A DNA stretch of 64,000 bases from Variovorax paradoxus (GCF_030815975.1 NZ_JAUSXL010000002.1:186001-250000); one strand, 5' to 3'. Shown: positions 10,811-21,492, counted from the stretch's first letter. Program-made: numbers and translations. Notes: generated by a model not told the origin, from the sequence alone.

Positions 10811-11200
10811 ATGCGCATCGATCACATTGCCCTCTGGACCACCGATCTCGAACGCTGCAAGCGCTTCTACATCGACTACTTCGGCGCCACGGCCGGTGCG
10901 GGCTATGTCAACCCGGCCAAGGGTTTTGCGTCCTGCTTCCTGAGCCTGGGCGACGGTGCCCGCATCGAGGCCATGGCCACGAGCACCCTCTCGCCCGTGC
11001 CCGCCGAACCCGGCGCCCAGCGCATGGGATGGACGCACCTGGCCATCAGCGTGGGTTCCGATGCGGCGGTCGACGCGCTCACGCAGCGCCTGAAGGCCGA
11101 CGGCTACCCGCTGCTCGACGGCCCGCGCCGCACCGGCGACGGCTATTACGAAAGCGTGGTGCTCGACCCGGACGGCAACCGCATCGAGATCACCGGATGA
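10811..11200 (+). CDS. VOC family protein (glyoxalase/bleomycin resistance fold)
   Basis: A 129-residue single VOC-fold protein with two beta-alpha-beta-beta-beta modules. The first begins MRIDHIALWTTDLERCKRFY and the second MGWTHLAISV. Candidate metal ligands are His5, His and Glu in the second module, and Glu in NRIEIT at the C-terminus. The closing DPDGNRIEI signature is typical. The family includes glyoxalase I-like lyases and dioxygenases; the exact reaction is not deducible. The last codons overlap the ATG of the tfoX-like gene (ATGA). Confidence 0.88.
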   Translation: MRIDHIALWTTDLERCKRFYIDYFGATAGAGYVNPAKGFASCFLSLGDGARIEAMATSTLSPVPAEPGAQRMGWTHLAISVGSDAAVDALTQRLKADGYPLLDGPRRTGDGYYESVVLDPDGNRIEITG

Positions 11201-11599
11201 GTGCATTCGTCCAGAGCCTGCACGAAGTCTTCGAGCGCCTCGGCCGCATCGAAACGCGCCGCATGCGGCCATGGCGTGTGGCACGAGGGCCGCATGATCG
11301 CGCTCGTCGCCAAGGACACGCTCTACCTCAAGGCCGATGCCGGCAGCGCCGAGCATTTCGACAAGCTGAACCTGCCGCCCTTCACCTATGTGCGCGAAGG
11401 GAAGGCGATGCCCATGTCGTACCGGCTGGCGCCGGCCGATCTTTTCGAGGACCGCGAGGAAGCCGCGCTCTGGGGCCGCCGCGCCTATGAAGCGGCCCTG
11501 CGTTCAGGCCAGCCGCCGAAGAAGAAAAAGACCGCGGCCGCCGCCGGGAAGGCCACCAGGAAAGCCCCAGTGAAGAAAAAGAAAGCAGCCCCCTTGTGA
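11197..11599 (+). pseudogene. TfoX N-terminal domain protein, frameshifted
   Basis: The first 23 codons from ATG 11197 (MSAFVQSLHEVFERLG... ending RRM) fit the start of a TfoX N-terminal-domain protein. The rest of the domain (GHGVWHEGRMIALVAKDTLY..., then a Lys/Ala-rich tail KKKKTAAAAG) lies in another frame and ends at 11599. The junction is at about 11265-11267. The family's conserved MFGG motif appears as M followed by the second G only, as though five bases (the F codon and part of a G codon) were deleted. Either the gene is inactivated or the assembly has an error. An internal ATG near 11294 could give a truncated product. The homologous role, competence or DNA-associated regulation, is uncertain even for intact copies. 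Confidence 0.7.
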
Positions 11600-12204
11600 G
11601 CGACAACCCTCCCGCGTTGCCACCCCTCCCCGAGCGCGAGCAGATCGCGCTGCTCGAACCCTTCGAGGGCCTGGGCCTGAGAGACATCGTGGTCGTTTCC
11701 ACGCTGCAGGAGGCCGAACATGCCGCCGCCGCATTGCTGGCCGCCGGCGTTGCCGGCTTCGACACCGAATCCAAGCCCACCTTCGCGAAGAACGAGGTCT
11801 CGGGCGGACCGCACGTGGTGCAGTTCGCAACGCGCGAAACCGCTTGGCTGTTCCAGCTGCACCGCACCGAATGCAACCCGGTGGTCGCAGCGCTGCTTGC
11901 TTCCACCGAACTCCGCAAAGTCGGCTTCGGCCTTTCGACCGATCTCACGCTGATACGCAACCGCCTCAACATCGAACCGAAGGCGGTGTTCGACATCGAC
12001 AGCGAGTTTCGCCGCCGCGGCTACCGCAAGTCGGTGGGCGTGAAGGCGGCCGTGGCGCTGGTGTTCAACCGGCGCTTCGTGAAGTCGCGCAAGGCGACCA
12101 CCTCGAACTGGGCCAACAGGCAACTGACCGAAGCGCAGATGCGCTACGCGGCCAACGACGCCTATGCATCGATTCGCGTGTTCGATGCGCTGTTCGGCGG
12201 CTGA
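11596..12204 (+). CDS. 3'-5' exonuclease, DEDDy family
   Basis: A 202-residue protein with a single DEDDy exonuclease domain like the RNase D/WRN group. FDTES near residue 55 supplies the first Asp/Glu pair, STDLTLI carries the second Asp, and YAANDAYASIRVFDAL ends the domain with the Tyr-x3-Asp pair. There is no HRDC domain, so it is shorter than RNase D. The GTG start at 11596 overlaps the stop of the frameshifted tfoX-like gene, suggesting they form one transcription unit. The nucleic-acid substrate is unknown. Confidence 0.88.
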   Translation: MSDNPPALPPLPEREQIALLEPFEGLGLRDIVVVSTLQEAEHAAAALLAAGVAGFDTESKPTFAKNEVSGGPHVVQFATRETAWLFQLHRTECNPVVAALLASTELRKVGFGLSTDLTLIRNRLNIEPKAVFDIDSEFRRRGYRKSVGVKAAVALVFNRRFVKSRKATTSNWANRQLTEAQMRYAANDAYASIRVFDALFGG

Positions 12205-12309
12205 ACCGGCGGCCCTGCATCCCGCCCGGCCATCAGCGCCCTCCGATGGCAGGCCCACGGCACCGCCGGCACAATGCCCATCACATTTACCGCACACGAA
12301 AGAAGGGCC

Positions 12310-13731
<1,422 letters not shown>

Positions 13732-13742
13732 CGCCGAACAGA

Positions 13743-14249
13743 TCAGACCGCAGGCAGCCAGGCCTTCACGTGCCCGACCAGCACCCCCAGCGGTGCGGTC
13801 GCATCGACCGCCAGCACGCCCGGCTCGCCGGCCGGTGATTCGAGCGTTGCGAACTGGTTGGCGACCAGGCTTGCCGGGAACGTGTGCTCACCCTCGCCGG
13901 CCCGTGCGGCCACGCGGCGTTCGGCCTCGGCGCGCTCGATCTCCATGAACACGAAGCGCAGCCCCGGCACCGCCGCGCGCAGCTGCTCCCGGTAGCTGCG
14001 CTTGAGCGCCGAGCAGGTCAGCACCGCTCCCTGCGGCGCAGCGGCCAGCTTCTGCCCCAGCGTCGCGAGCCAGCCGGCGCGGTCCGCATCGGTCAGGGCG
14101 ATGCCGCGGCTCATCTTCTCGACATTGGCCGGCGGATGGTAGTCGTCGCCCTCGATCAGCGGCAGCCCGAACCCCACTGCCAGCGCAGCCCCGAGGCTCG
14201 ATTTGCCGCAGCCTGAAACACCCATCACGACCAGCCATACCCCGTTCAT
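13743..14249 (-). CDS. gntK: Gluconokinase
   Basis: Phosphorylates D-gluconate to 6-phosphogluconate, the substrate of Gnd encoded convergently next door. The 168-residue protein has a Walker A loop GVSGCGKSS near the N-terminus, the gluconate-binding EGDDYHPPANVEKMS block and the CSALKRSYRE motif, all characteristic of the GntK family. Start ATG 14249 is chosen because MNGVWLVVMGVSG is the family N-terminus and AAAGGGA lies just upstream. A start 14 codons earlier gives a non-homologous extension. Confidence 0.95.
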   Translation of the reverse strand: MNGVWLVVMGVSGCGKSSLGAALAVGFGLPLIEGDDYHPPANVEKMSRGIALTDADRAGWLATLGQKLAAAPQGAVLTCSALKRSYREQLRAAVPGLRFVFMEIERAEAERRVAARAGEGEHTFPASLVANQFATLESPAGEPGVLAVDATAPLGVLVGHVKAWLPAV

Positions 14250-14359
14250 ACATTCCCTTTTTGGTGCAATTGCGGGGCAATCCCCGTGCATCAGCCGAAC
14301 TTAAATCTACTTCCTTATGATGCACAACCTTTTTCCGCCGGAAGCAGAGAGCCCTGTCC

Positions 14360-17300
14360 ATGGTCCAGCTCGCATTGCGTCGCCCCTACACCTTCATCGT
14401 GATGGCGATGCTGATCGTGCTGGCCACGCCCTTCGTGCTGGCGCGCATGGCCACCGACATCTTCCCGGAGATCAACATCCCGGTGGTCAGCGTCATCTGG
14501 AACTACACCGGCCTGCCGGCGCAGGAGATGGGCCAGCGCATCTCGGGCCAGGTGGAGCGCGGCCTCACCACCACGGTGAGCGACATCGAGCATATCGAGT
14601 CGCAGTCGCTCGCGGGCGTGTCGATCATCAAGGTGTTCTTCCAGCCCACCGCCAACATCGAGATGGCGATCTCGCAGGTGGTGGCCTCCATGCAGGCGCA
14701 GGTGCGGCAGCTGCCGCCGGGCATCACGCCGCCGCTGGTCATCAAGTATTCGGCCTCCAGCGTGCCGGTGGTCCAGCTTGCGCTGTCCAGCCCCACGCGC
14801 TCTGAAAACTCGCTGTTCGATGCCACCGTCAACCAGCTGCGGCCGCAGCTCATCACGGTGCCCGGCGCGGCCATTCCGTTTCCGTACGGCGGCAAGAACC
14901 GGCTGATCTCGGTCGACCTCGACACCCAGGCGATGCAGGCGCGCGGCCTCACGCCGGCCGACGTGGTGAACGCGGTCAACACGCAGAACCTGATCCTGCC
15001 TTCGGGCACCGCCAAGTTCGGCGCCACCGAATACAGCGTGCGCATGAACGGTTCGCCCGACGCGGTGGCCGGACTCAACGACCTGCCGGTGCGCACGGTG
15101 AACGGCGCCACCACCTACCTGCGCGACGTGGCCTATGTGCGCGACGGTTTCTCGCCGCAGACCAACATCGTGCGCCAGGACGGCGTGCGCGGCGTGCTGC
15201 TGTCGGTGCTGAAGAACGGCGGCGCCTCCACGCTGGACATCGTTTCGAACATCCGCGCGATGCTGCCGGTGGCCGCGCAGACCATGCCGCAGGACATCAA
15301 GATCACGCCGCTGTTCGACCAGTCGGTGTTCGTGAAGGCGGCCGTCAAGGGCGTGGTGTTCGAGGCCATCCTGGCGGCGGCGCTCACGGCAGCGATGGTG
15401 CTGCTGTTCCTGGGCAACTGGCGCAGCACGCTGATCATCGGGCTCACGATTCCGCTGTCGATCCTGGCCTCGATCCTGGTGCTGTATGCGCTCGGCGAAA
15501 CGCTCAACCTCATGACGCTGGGCGGGCTTGCGCTCTCGGTCGGCATCTTGGTGGACCAGGCGATCGTGACGATCGAGAACATCGAGCGCCACCTGCACAT
15601 GGGCACGCCGCTCAAGGAAGCCATCGAGGTCGGCGCGGGCGAGATCGGCAATGCGGCCTTCGTCTCCACGCTGTGCATCTGCATCGTGTTCGTGCCGATG
15701 TTCTTTCTCTCGGGCGTGGCGCGCTTCCTGTTCGTGCCGCTGGCCGAGGCGGTGGTGTTCGCGATGCTGGCCTCCTACCTGCTTTCGCGCACGCTGGTGC
15801 CCACGCTGGTGATGCTGCTGATGGGCGGCGCACATGCGCAGCCGGCCCACGATGCAAAGCCCAGCGCGCTGCAGCGCGTCTACCAGAGCTTCGATCGCCG
15901 CTTCGAGCGCGTGCGCCGCGCCTACACGCTGCTGCTGTCGGTGGTGCTGTCCAGGCGCGGGGGGTTCATCGGCCTGTTCCTGGGCTTCTGCCTGCTGTCC
16001 TGCCTGCTGTATCCGGCGCTGGGCCGCGACTTCTTCCCGACCGTGGACGCAGGCCAGATCCGCCTGCACCTGCGCGCCCCCACCGGCACCCGCATCGAGG
16101 AAACGGCGCGCCTCACCGACCGCGTCGAGGCCGCCATCCGCGAGCTGGTGCCGCCCGGCCAGCTCGAAACCATCCTCGACAACCTCGGCATTCCCAACAG
16201 CGGCATCAACCTCTCATACAGCAATGCCGGCACCATCGGCACCTTCGACGCGGAGCTGCTGCTCTCGCTGAAGGACGGCCATCGGCCCACCGAGGAATTC
16301 GTCTCGCTGCTGCGCGCTGAATTGCCCAGGCGCTTTCCGGGTGTCGAATTCTTCTTCCAGCCCGCCGACATCGTCACGCAGATCCTGAACTTCGGCCTGC
16401 CTGCGGCCATCGACGTGCAGTTCAGCGGCGCCGACATGGCGGGCAACGCGGCCCGCGCGGCCGAGCTCACCAAGGCCATCAAGCAGATTCCCGGCGCGGT
16501 CGATGCGCACGTGCACCAGCGGCTCGACGGGCCCAGCCTCAACCTGCAGATGGACCGCACGCGGCTGCAGCAGTACGGCCTCACCGCGGCCAACGTGGGG
16601 CAGAACGTGCTCATTGCGCTCTCGGGCAGCTCGCAGACGGCGCCGGCCTTCTGGCTCAATCCACAGAACGGCGTGGTCTACAGCATTGCGGTGCAGACGC
16701 CGCAGTACAACGTCGACTCGCTCGACTCGCTGCTCAATATCCCGGTGGGCACGGGCGGCACGGCGGCCGCCAGCGGTGTTTCGCAGCAGCTGCTGGGCAA
16801 CCTGGTCGATGCGCAGGCCGCGCGGCAGCCGGCGGTGATGTCGCGCTACAACATTGCGCCGGTGATCGACGTCTACGTGAGCGTGCAGGGCACCGACCTT
16901 GCGAGCGTGGCCTCGAAGGTGCAGGTGCTGGTCGACGAGATGCGACCCAAGCTCTCGCGCGGCAGCCAGGTCGCCATCCGCGGGCAGGTGCAGACCATGC
17001 AGTCGTCCTTCATCGGCCTGGGCGTGGGGCTGGTGATGGCCATCGTGCTGGTGTACCTGCTGATCGTGGTCACCTTCCAGTCGTGGCTCGACGCGGCCAT
17101 CATCATCACCGCCCTGCCCGCCGCGCTGGCCGGCATCGCGTGGATGCTGTTCATCACCGGCACCACGCTGAGCGTGCCCGCGCTGACCGGTGCGATCATG
17201 ACCATGGGCGTGGCCACGGCCAATTCCATCCTGCTGGTGTCGTTCGCGCGCGAGCGGCTGCAGGCCGGCATTCCACCGCTTTCGGCCGCGCTCGAGGGCG

Positions 17301-17584
17301 GTGCCACGCGCATCCGGCCGGTGCTGATGACGGCGCTGGCGATGATCATCGGCATGATCCCGATGGCGCTGGGCATCGGCGAAGGCGCCGAGCAGAACGC
17401 GCCGCTGGGCCGCGCGGTGATCGGCGGCCTGCTTTTTGCCACGGTGTCGACATTGTTTTTCGTGCCTGCCGTGTTCGCGGGGGTGCACAGTCGGCTTGCG
17501 CACCGCAAAGCGGCACGCGAAGAAGCACACCATTCGGCGCAACCGCCCGCGGGGCGCAGCGCCCCAGGAGAACTGAAACCTTGA
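14360..17584 (+). CDS. RND family efflux transporter permease, HAE-1 like
   Basis: Inner-membrane proton-driven pump subunit of 1074 residues, typical of RND permeases, with a first membrane helix from about residue 10, a large periplasmic loop, a cluster of helices from about 335, a second periplasmic loop and a final helix cluster. The helix-4 motif reads LALSVGILVDQAIVTIEN. The first proton-relay Asp (399) is present but the usual second Asp is Gln400, a variant seen in some RND subgroups. It is followed by genes for the periplasmic adaptor and outer-membrane channel, giving a complete tripartite system. Substrates (drugs, solvents or metabolites) are not deducible. Confidence 0.93.
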   Translation: MVQLALRRPYTFIVMAMLIVLATPFVLARMATDIFPEINIPVVSVIWNYTGLPAQEMGQRISGQVERGLTTTVSDIEHIESQSLAGVSIIKVFFQPTANIEMAISQVVASMQAQVRQLPPGITPPLVIKYSASSVPVVQLALSSPTRSENSLFDATVNQLRPQLITVPGAAIPFPYGGKNRLISVDLDTQAMQARGLTPADVVNAVNTQNLILPSGTAKFGATEYSVRMNGSPDAVAGLNDLPVRTVNGATTYLRDVAYVRDGFSPQTNIVRQDGVRGVLLSVLKNGGASTLDIVSNIRAMLPVAAQTMPQDIKITPLFDQSVFVKAAVKGVVFEAILAAALTAAMVLLFLGNWRSTLIIGLTIPLSILASILVLYALGETLNLMTLGGLALSVGILVDQAIVTIENIERHLHMGTPLKEAIEVGAGEIGNAAFVSTLCICIVFVPMFFLSGVARFLFVPLAEAVVFAMLASYLLSRTLVPTLVMLLMGGAHAQPAHDAKPSALQRVYQSFDRRFERVRRAYTLLLSVVLSRRGGFIGLFLGFCLLSCLLYPALGRDFFPTVDAGQIRLHLRAPTGTRIEETARLTDRVEAAIRELVPPGQLETILDNLGIPNSGINLSYSNAGTIGTFDAELLLSLKDGHRPTEEFVSLLRAELPRRFPGVEFFFQPADIVTQILNFGLPAAIDVQFSGADMAGNAARAAELTKAIKQIPGAVDAHVHQRLDGPSLNLQMDRTRLQQYGLTAANVGQNVLIALSGSSQTAPAFWLNPQNGVVYSIAVQTPQYNVDSLDSLLNIPVGTGGTAAASGVSQQLLGNLVDAQAARQPAVMSRYNIAPVIDVYVSVQGTDLASVASKVQVLVDEMRPKLSRGSQVAIRGQVQTMQSSFIGLGVGLVMAIVLVYLLIVVTFQSWLDAAIIITALPAALAGIAWMLFITGTTLSVPALTGAIMTMGVATANSILLVSFARERLQAGIPPLSAALEGGATRIRPVLMTALAMIIGMIPMALGIGEGAEQNAPLGRAVIGGLLFATVSTLFFVPAVFAGVHSRLAHRKAAREEAHHSAQPPAGRSAPGELKP

Positions 17585-17590
17585 CCCCCA

Positions 17591-17662
17591 CGCTCATTCA
17601 CTCCGTGTATTCGCTGCCCCCCAAGGGGGCCGCAGCTCGCCTTGGGAGCGGCCCGGCGCCGA
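17591..17662. repeat. REP-like palindromic intergenic element
   Basis: This GC-rich segment between the permease and adaptor genes begins with a CCCCCCAAGGGGG palindrome and contains an imperfect inverted repeat (GGGCCGC at about 17627, paired with GAGCGGCCC at about 17646). The preceding CACTCCGTGTATTCGCTG resembles the CACTTCGTGTCGCTGCG block in the other repeats of this window at 39596 and 58692. It probably folds into a hairpin within the operon mRNA. Confidence 0.55.
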
Positions 17663-17669
17663 GCTGGCC

Positions 17670-18923
17670 ATGACGGAGCAACGCCACTCGGCATTGGCCA
17701 TCCACCCCATCGCCGCGGAAGACGGCGAAGGCGAACTGCTGCGCCGCCGCCAGATCGTGAAGCGCACGCGCTGGCTGGTGCTGATCGTGCTCGCGCTGCT
17801 GGCGCTGGGGGCGGCGCGCACGGTGTTCGTGCGCATCGCGAATGCACGCGCGCTCGAAGCCGGTACCGCGGAACGCGCGAAGCTGCATGTGCAGACCGCC
17901 CTGCCGCGCACGCCCGCCGCGGGCCAGACGCTGGCGCTGCCCGGCACGCTGCAGGGCTTCGTGCAGTCGCCGATCTCGGCGCGCGCGAGCGGCTACCTCA
18001 AGCGCTGGACCAGGGACATCGGCAGCCGCGTCGAGAAAGGCGAGCTGCTGGCCGAGATCGAAACGCCCGAAATCGACCAGCAGCTGTCGCAGGCCATTGC
18101 CGCCCGCGCGCAGGCGGCCTCGGGCCTGGAGCTCGCGAAGAGCACGGCCGAGCGCTGGGAAAACCTGCGCAAGAAGGACGTGGTCTCGCAACAGGACCTC
18201 GACGAACGCCGCAGCGCGGTGGCGCAGGCCACGTCGAACGTGGCGGCGGCCGATGCGAACGTGCAGCGCCTGAGGCAGACCGAAGGCTTCAAGCGCATCG
18301 TCGCGCCGTTCGCGGGTGTGATCACGCGCCGCAATGTCGACGTGGGCGACCTGATCGACGCCGGTGCGGGCGGCGGCGCCGGGCGCGCACTCTTCATGCT
18401 GGCGCAGACCGATCCGCTGCGCGTGTACATCAACGTGCCACAGGCCTACGCGCAGCTCGTCAAGGCGGGCCAGCCGGTGGTGGTGACGCAGGCGGAACTG
18501 CGCGGCCAGCGCTTCACGGGCGAGGTGGCGCGCACCTCGGGCTCGATCGACGCCACCACGCGGATGATGCAGGTCGAGGTGTCGCTGCCCAACCGCGACG
18601 GCGCGCTGCTGCCGGGCGCCTATGTGCAGGTGTCGCTGCCGCTGGCCGCGAGCCAGACGCTCACGGTGCCGGCCAATGCGCTGCTGTTCCGCGCCGAAGG
18701 CACGCGCATCGCGGTGGTCGATGCGCAAGGCCGCATCGGCTTGCGCGCGGTCACGCTGGGCCGCAACTACGGCGAGAGCGTTGAGGTGACCGATGGCATC
18801 GGCGCCAATGACCGCATGGTGCTCAATCCTTCCGACTCGCTGGCCGAGGGCGACGTGGTGACGATCGCACCCGAAGCACCGGCAGCGGATGCGAAGGCAC
18901 CTCCCCGAAAGGAACCGGCGTGA
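17670..18923 (+). CDS. RND efflux periplasmic adaptor (membrane fusion protein)
   Basis: A 417-residue HlyD/AcrA-type adaptor. The cytoplasmic N-terminus is followed by a membrane anchor (about residues 34-52). A lipoyl-like half motif then gives PISARASGYLKRW with GSRVEKGELLAEIETPE, then an alpha-helical hairpin (about 135-205) and the second lipoyl half RIVAPFAGVITRRNVDVGDLI. A beta-barrel and membrane-proximal domain complete it. It bridges the RND pump and the outer-membrane channel in the periplasm. The next gene starts at a GTG overlapping its stop codon. Confidence 0.93.
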   Translation: MTEQRHSALAIHPIAAEDGEGELLRRRQIVKRTRWLVLIVLALLALGAARTVFVRIANARALEAGTAERAKLHVQTALPRTPAAGQTLALPGTLQGFVQSPISARASGYLKRWTRDIGSRVEKGELLAEIETPEIDQQLSQAIAARAQAASGLELAKSTAERWENLRKKDVVSQQDLDERRSAVAQATSNVAAADANVQRLRQTEGFKRIVAPFAGVITRRNVDVGDLIDAGAGGGAGRALFMLAQTDPLRVYINVPQAYAQLVKAGQPVVVTQAELRGQRFTGEVARTSGSIDATTRMMQVEVSLPNRDGALLPGAYVQVSLPLAASQTLTVPANALLFRAEGTRIAVVDAQGRIGLRAVTLGRNYGESVEVTDGIGANDRMVLNPSDSLAEGDVVTIAPEAPAADAKAPPRKEPA

Positions 18924-20407
18924 GACTGCGCCTGCTGGATGCCTGCGCAGCCGCAGCGCTGCTGCTGGCAGGCTGCGCGGTCGGCCCCGACTACAAGGCG
19001 CCCGAGACCCCGCTGCCCGTGAGCTGGAAGCTCGAGGAACCGTGGCGGCAGGCCGCACCGGACGACAGCGCCGACAAGGGCCCGTGGTGGAGGCGCTTCA
19101 ACGACGCGCAGCTCGACGCATTGCAGGACAAGGCGCTGGCCGGCAGCCCGACGCTGGCCATCGCCAACGCGCGGCTGGCCCAGGCACGCGCCACGCTCGC
19201 GGCCAATTCGGCCAGCCAGTATCCGCAGCTCGGCTTCGGCACCCGCGCTTCGCGCCTGAAGATTTCCGCCAACCGGCCGCTCACCAACTACGCCACAGCC
19301 AACTCGTCGACGGTGCAGAACGACTTTATGCTGTCGCTCAACGCGAGCTATGAGCTCGACCTCGCGGGCCGCGTGCAGCGCAGCGTCGAAGGCGCCACGG
19401 CCTCGGCCGAACAATCGGCCGCCGACCTCGAGAACACGCGGCTCGTGCTCACTGCCGACGTGGCGAACAACTACTTCAACCTGCGCTCGACCGACACCGA
19501 GCTCGACGTGCTCTCGCGGTCCATCGCCCTGCAGCGGCGCGCGCTCGAACTGGTCACAGCGCGCCACGACCTGGGTGCGGTGTCGGGCCTCGACGTGGCG
19601 CAGCAGCAGGCGCTGCTCGACACCACGCTGACGCAGGTCGACGTGCTGAAGAAGCAGCGCGCGCAGTATGAGCACGCGCTCGCCACCCTCACGGGCACGC
19701 CGGCGCCGAGCTTCGAGCTGCCGGCCGACCTGCGCGAGATTCGCCCGCCCGCGGTGCCGCTGGGCCTGCCTTCCGAAATGCTGCAGCGCCGGCCCGACGT
19801 GGCCTCGGCCGAGCGCGCCATGGCGGCGGCCAACGCGCAGATCGGCGTGGCCACTGCGGCCCTCTATCCGAGCTTCGTCATCTCGCCGACCGTGGGCGTG
19901 GACAGCCGCATGATCGAGACGCTATTCGACGGACCGAGCCTGTTGTGGTCGGTGGGCGTGTCGGCCACGCAGGTGCTGTTCGATGGCGGCCGCGTGCGCG
20001 CGAATGTCGATTTCGCCAAGGCCGGCTACGACGCCACCGTGGGCAACTACCGCCGCACGGTGCTGACCGCGATGCAGGAAGTGGAAGACGGCATCACCGG
20101 CCTGGCCGCGCTCGACCGCGCGACCACCCAGGCGCAGGCCGCCGTCGCGGCGGCGCGCCGCGTGCTCGACATGGCCACCAGCCGCTACGAAGGCGGCGCC
20201 TCGACGTATCTCGACGTGATCACCGCGCAGCAGTCGCTGCTCACGGTGGAGCGCCAGGCCGCGCAGCTGCAGGGCCAGCGCCTGCTGACTTCGGTGTTCC
20301 TGGTGAAGGCGCTCGGCGGCGACTGGTGCGCAGCGGACACTTCCAGCGCGGCCGATCCTAGAACAGGCTGCCCTGCCCCGCTGCGCCCGGTGGCCGGAAC
20401 GCGCTGA
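18920..20407 (+). CDS. Outer-membrane efflux lipoprotein, NodT family
   Basis: A TolC-like outer-membrane channel of 495 residues. The signal peptide ends in a lipobox LLAGC with Cys19, so the mature protein is expected to be lipidated, as usual for OprM/NodT proteins. The VGPDYKAPE start of the mature protein and two OEP repeats (about 60-250 and 270-470) are typical. The start is GTG 18920, overlapping the adaptor stop (GTGA). Its last 50 bases overlap the 3' end of the convergent radical SAM gene, which is unusual. Confidence 0.93.
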   Translation: MRLRLLDACAAAALLLAGCAVGPDYKAPETPLPVSWKLEEPWRQAAPDDSADKGPWWRRFNDAQLDALQDKALAGSPTLAIANARLAQARATLAANSASQYPQLGFGTRASRLKISANRPLTNYATANSSTVQNDFMLSLNASYELDLAGRVQRSVEGATASAEQSAADLENTRLVLTADVANNYFNLRSTDTELDVLSRSIALQRRALELVTARHDLGAVSGLDVAQQQALLDTTLTQVDVLKKQRAQYEHALATLTGTPAPSFELPADLREIRPPAVPLGLPSEMLQRRPDVASAERAMAAANAQIGVATAALYPSFVISPTVGVDSRMIETLFDGPSLLWSVGVSATQVLFDGGRVRANVDFAKAGYDATVGNYRRTVLTAMQEVEDGITGLAALDRATTQAQAAVAAARRVLDMATSRYEGGASTYLDVITAQQSLLTVERQAAQLQGQRLLTSVFLVKALGGDWCAADTSSAADPRTGCPAPLRPVAGTR

Positions 20408-21452
20408 GATCGAGCGCAATGCGCTCGCGGTTGAAGCCGATGCGGTTCGCCGCCTTCTCGAAGCGCTGGCGGATCAGGTCGGCCCAGAGCCCGCTGCCCT
20501 TCATGCGGGTGGCGAAGTCGGCGTCGTAGTCCTTGCCGCCGCGCATCTCGTGGATGCGCGCCATGATGCGGTCCGCGCGCTGCGGGTAGTGCAGTTCGAG
20601 CCATTCCTTGAAGAGCGGCGCCACCTCCCACGGCAGCCGGATGACCGTGTAGAAGGCACTGCGCGCACCGGCCTCCCAGGCGGCTTCGAGCACCTGCTCC
20701 ATGTCTTCGTTGACGAAGGGAATCTGCGGCGCCACGCTCACGCCCACCGGCACGCCGGCCTCGGCCAGCGTGCGAATGGTGCGCAGCCGCCGATGCGGCG
20801 CGGCCGCGCGCGGCTCCAGCTTGCGGGCCAGCTCGCCGTCGAGCGTGGTCACGGTGATGTACACCGCGGCCAGGTGCTCGGCGGCCATGGGTGCGATCAG
20901 GTCCAGGTCGCGTTCGACCGCGCTCGATTTTGTGACCAGCGCAAACGGATGCCGCGTTTCCTTCAGCAGCTCGATCACCGAGCGGGTGAGCCGCAGCTCG
21001 CGTTCGATGGGCTGGTAGCAATCGGTGGCCGTGCCGATAGCGATGTGGCTGGGCCGGTAGCCCTTGCGGCCGAGTTCGGCGCGCAGCACCTCGACGATGT
21101 TCCGCTTGGCGATGAGCTTGGTTTCGAAGTCGAGCCCCGGCGAGAGATTGAGGTAGCTGTGCGTCGGCCGGGCGAAGCAGTAGATGCAGCCGTGCTCGCA
21201 GCCGCGGTACGGGTTGAGCGAACGGTCGAATGAAATGTCGGGCGAGTCGTTCTCGTTGAGCACCGACTTCACGTCCTCGAAGCGCACCTCGGTGGCAAGC
21301 GGCGACAACTCTTCGGCTTCGGCCGCGCCTTCTTCGAGCGTGCCCCAGCCGTCGTCGAATGCATTGCGCTCGTCGCGCGAAAAGCGGTGCGCCAGGCGCG
21401 TGGCCGCGCCGCGGCCCTTGATGGCATGGAGGGGAATGTAGGCCGCCGGCAT
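20358..21452 (-). CDS. PA0069 family radical SAM protein
   Basis: A 364-residue radical S-adenosylmethionine protein of the PA0069/SplB-like group. The iron-sulphur cluster motif CEHGCIYC (C85, C89, C92) is followed by FARPTHSY. Later conserved blocks include GTATDCYQPIERE and LVTKSSAVERDLD. The function is unknown, but the Pseudomonas aeruginosa homologue is recalled as part of the LexA regulon. A canonical LexA box lies about 20 bases upstream of this start, so a role in DNA damage or repair is inferred. A good ribosome site (AAAGGA) precedes ATG 21452. The 3' end overlaps the convergent efflux channel gene by 50 bases. Confidence 0.93.
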   Translation of the reverse strand: MPAAYIPLHAIKGRGAATRLAHRFSRDERNAFDDGWGTLEEGAAEAEELSPLATEVRFEDVKSVLNENDSPDISFDRSLNPYRGCEHGCIYCFARPTHSYLNLSPGLDFETKLIAKRNIVEVLRAELGRKGYRPSHIAIGTATDCYQPIERELRLTRSVIELLKETRHPFALVTKSSAVERDLDLIAPMAAEHLAAVYITVTTLDGELARKLEPRAAAPHRRLRTIRTLAEAGVPVGVSVAPQIPFVNEDMEQVLEAAWEAGARSAFYTVIRLPWEVAPLFKEWLELHYPQRADRIMARIHEMRGGKDYDADFATRMKGSGLWADLIRQRFEKAANRIGFNRERIALDLSAFRPPGAAGQGSLF

Positions 21453-21472
21453 GACAGATCCTTTCTTTCGAA

Positions 21473-21492
21473 TACTGTATGTTTACACAGTA
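21473..21492. promoter_or_regulatory. LexA (SOS) box
   Basis: The site TACTGT-N8-ACAGTA is a perfect palindrome in its arms and matches the CTGT-N8-ACAG consensus of proteobacterial LexA; the arms extend to nine bases each (GAATACTGT/ACAGTATTC, 21470-21495). It is about 20 bases upstream of the radical SAM start codon, a position that would block its promoter. It may also influence the divergent GbsR-type gene, whose start is about 78 bases away. Confidence 0.88.

Noticed and set aside
14315..16069. His/Arg-rich minus-strand frame opposite the RND permease
   Set aside because: His/Arg/Gln-rich low-complexity composition is the usual artefact of antisense reading of GC-rich genes.
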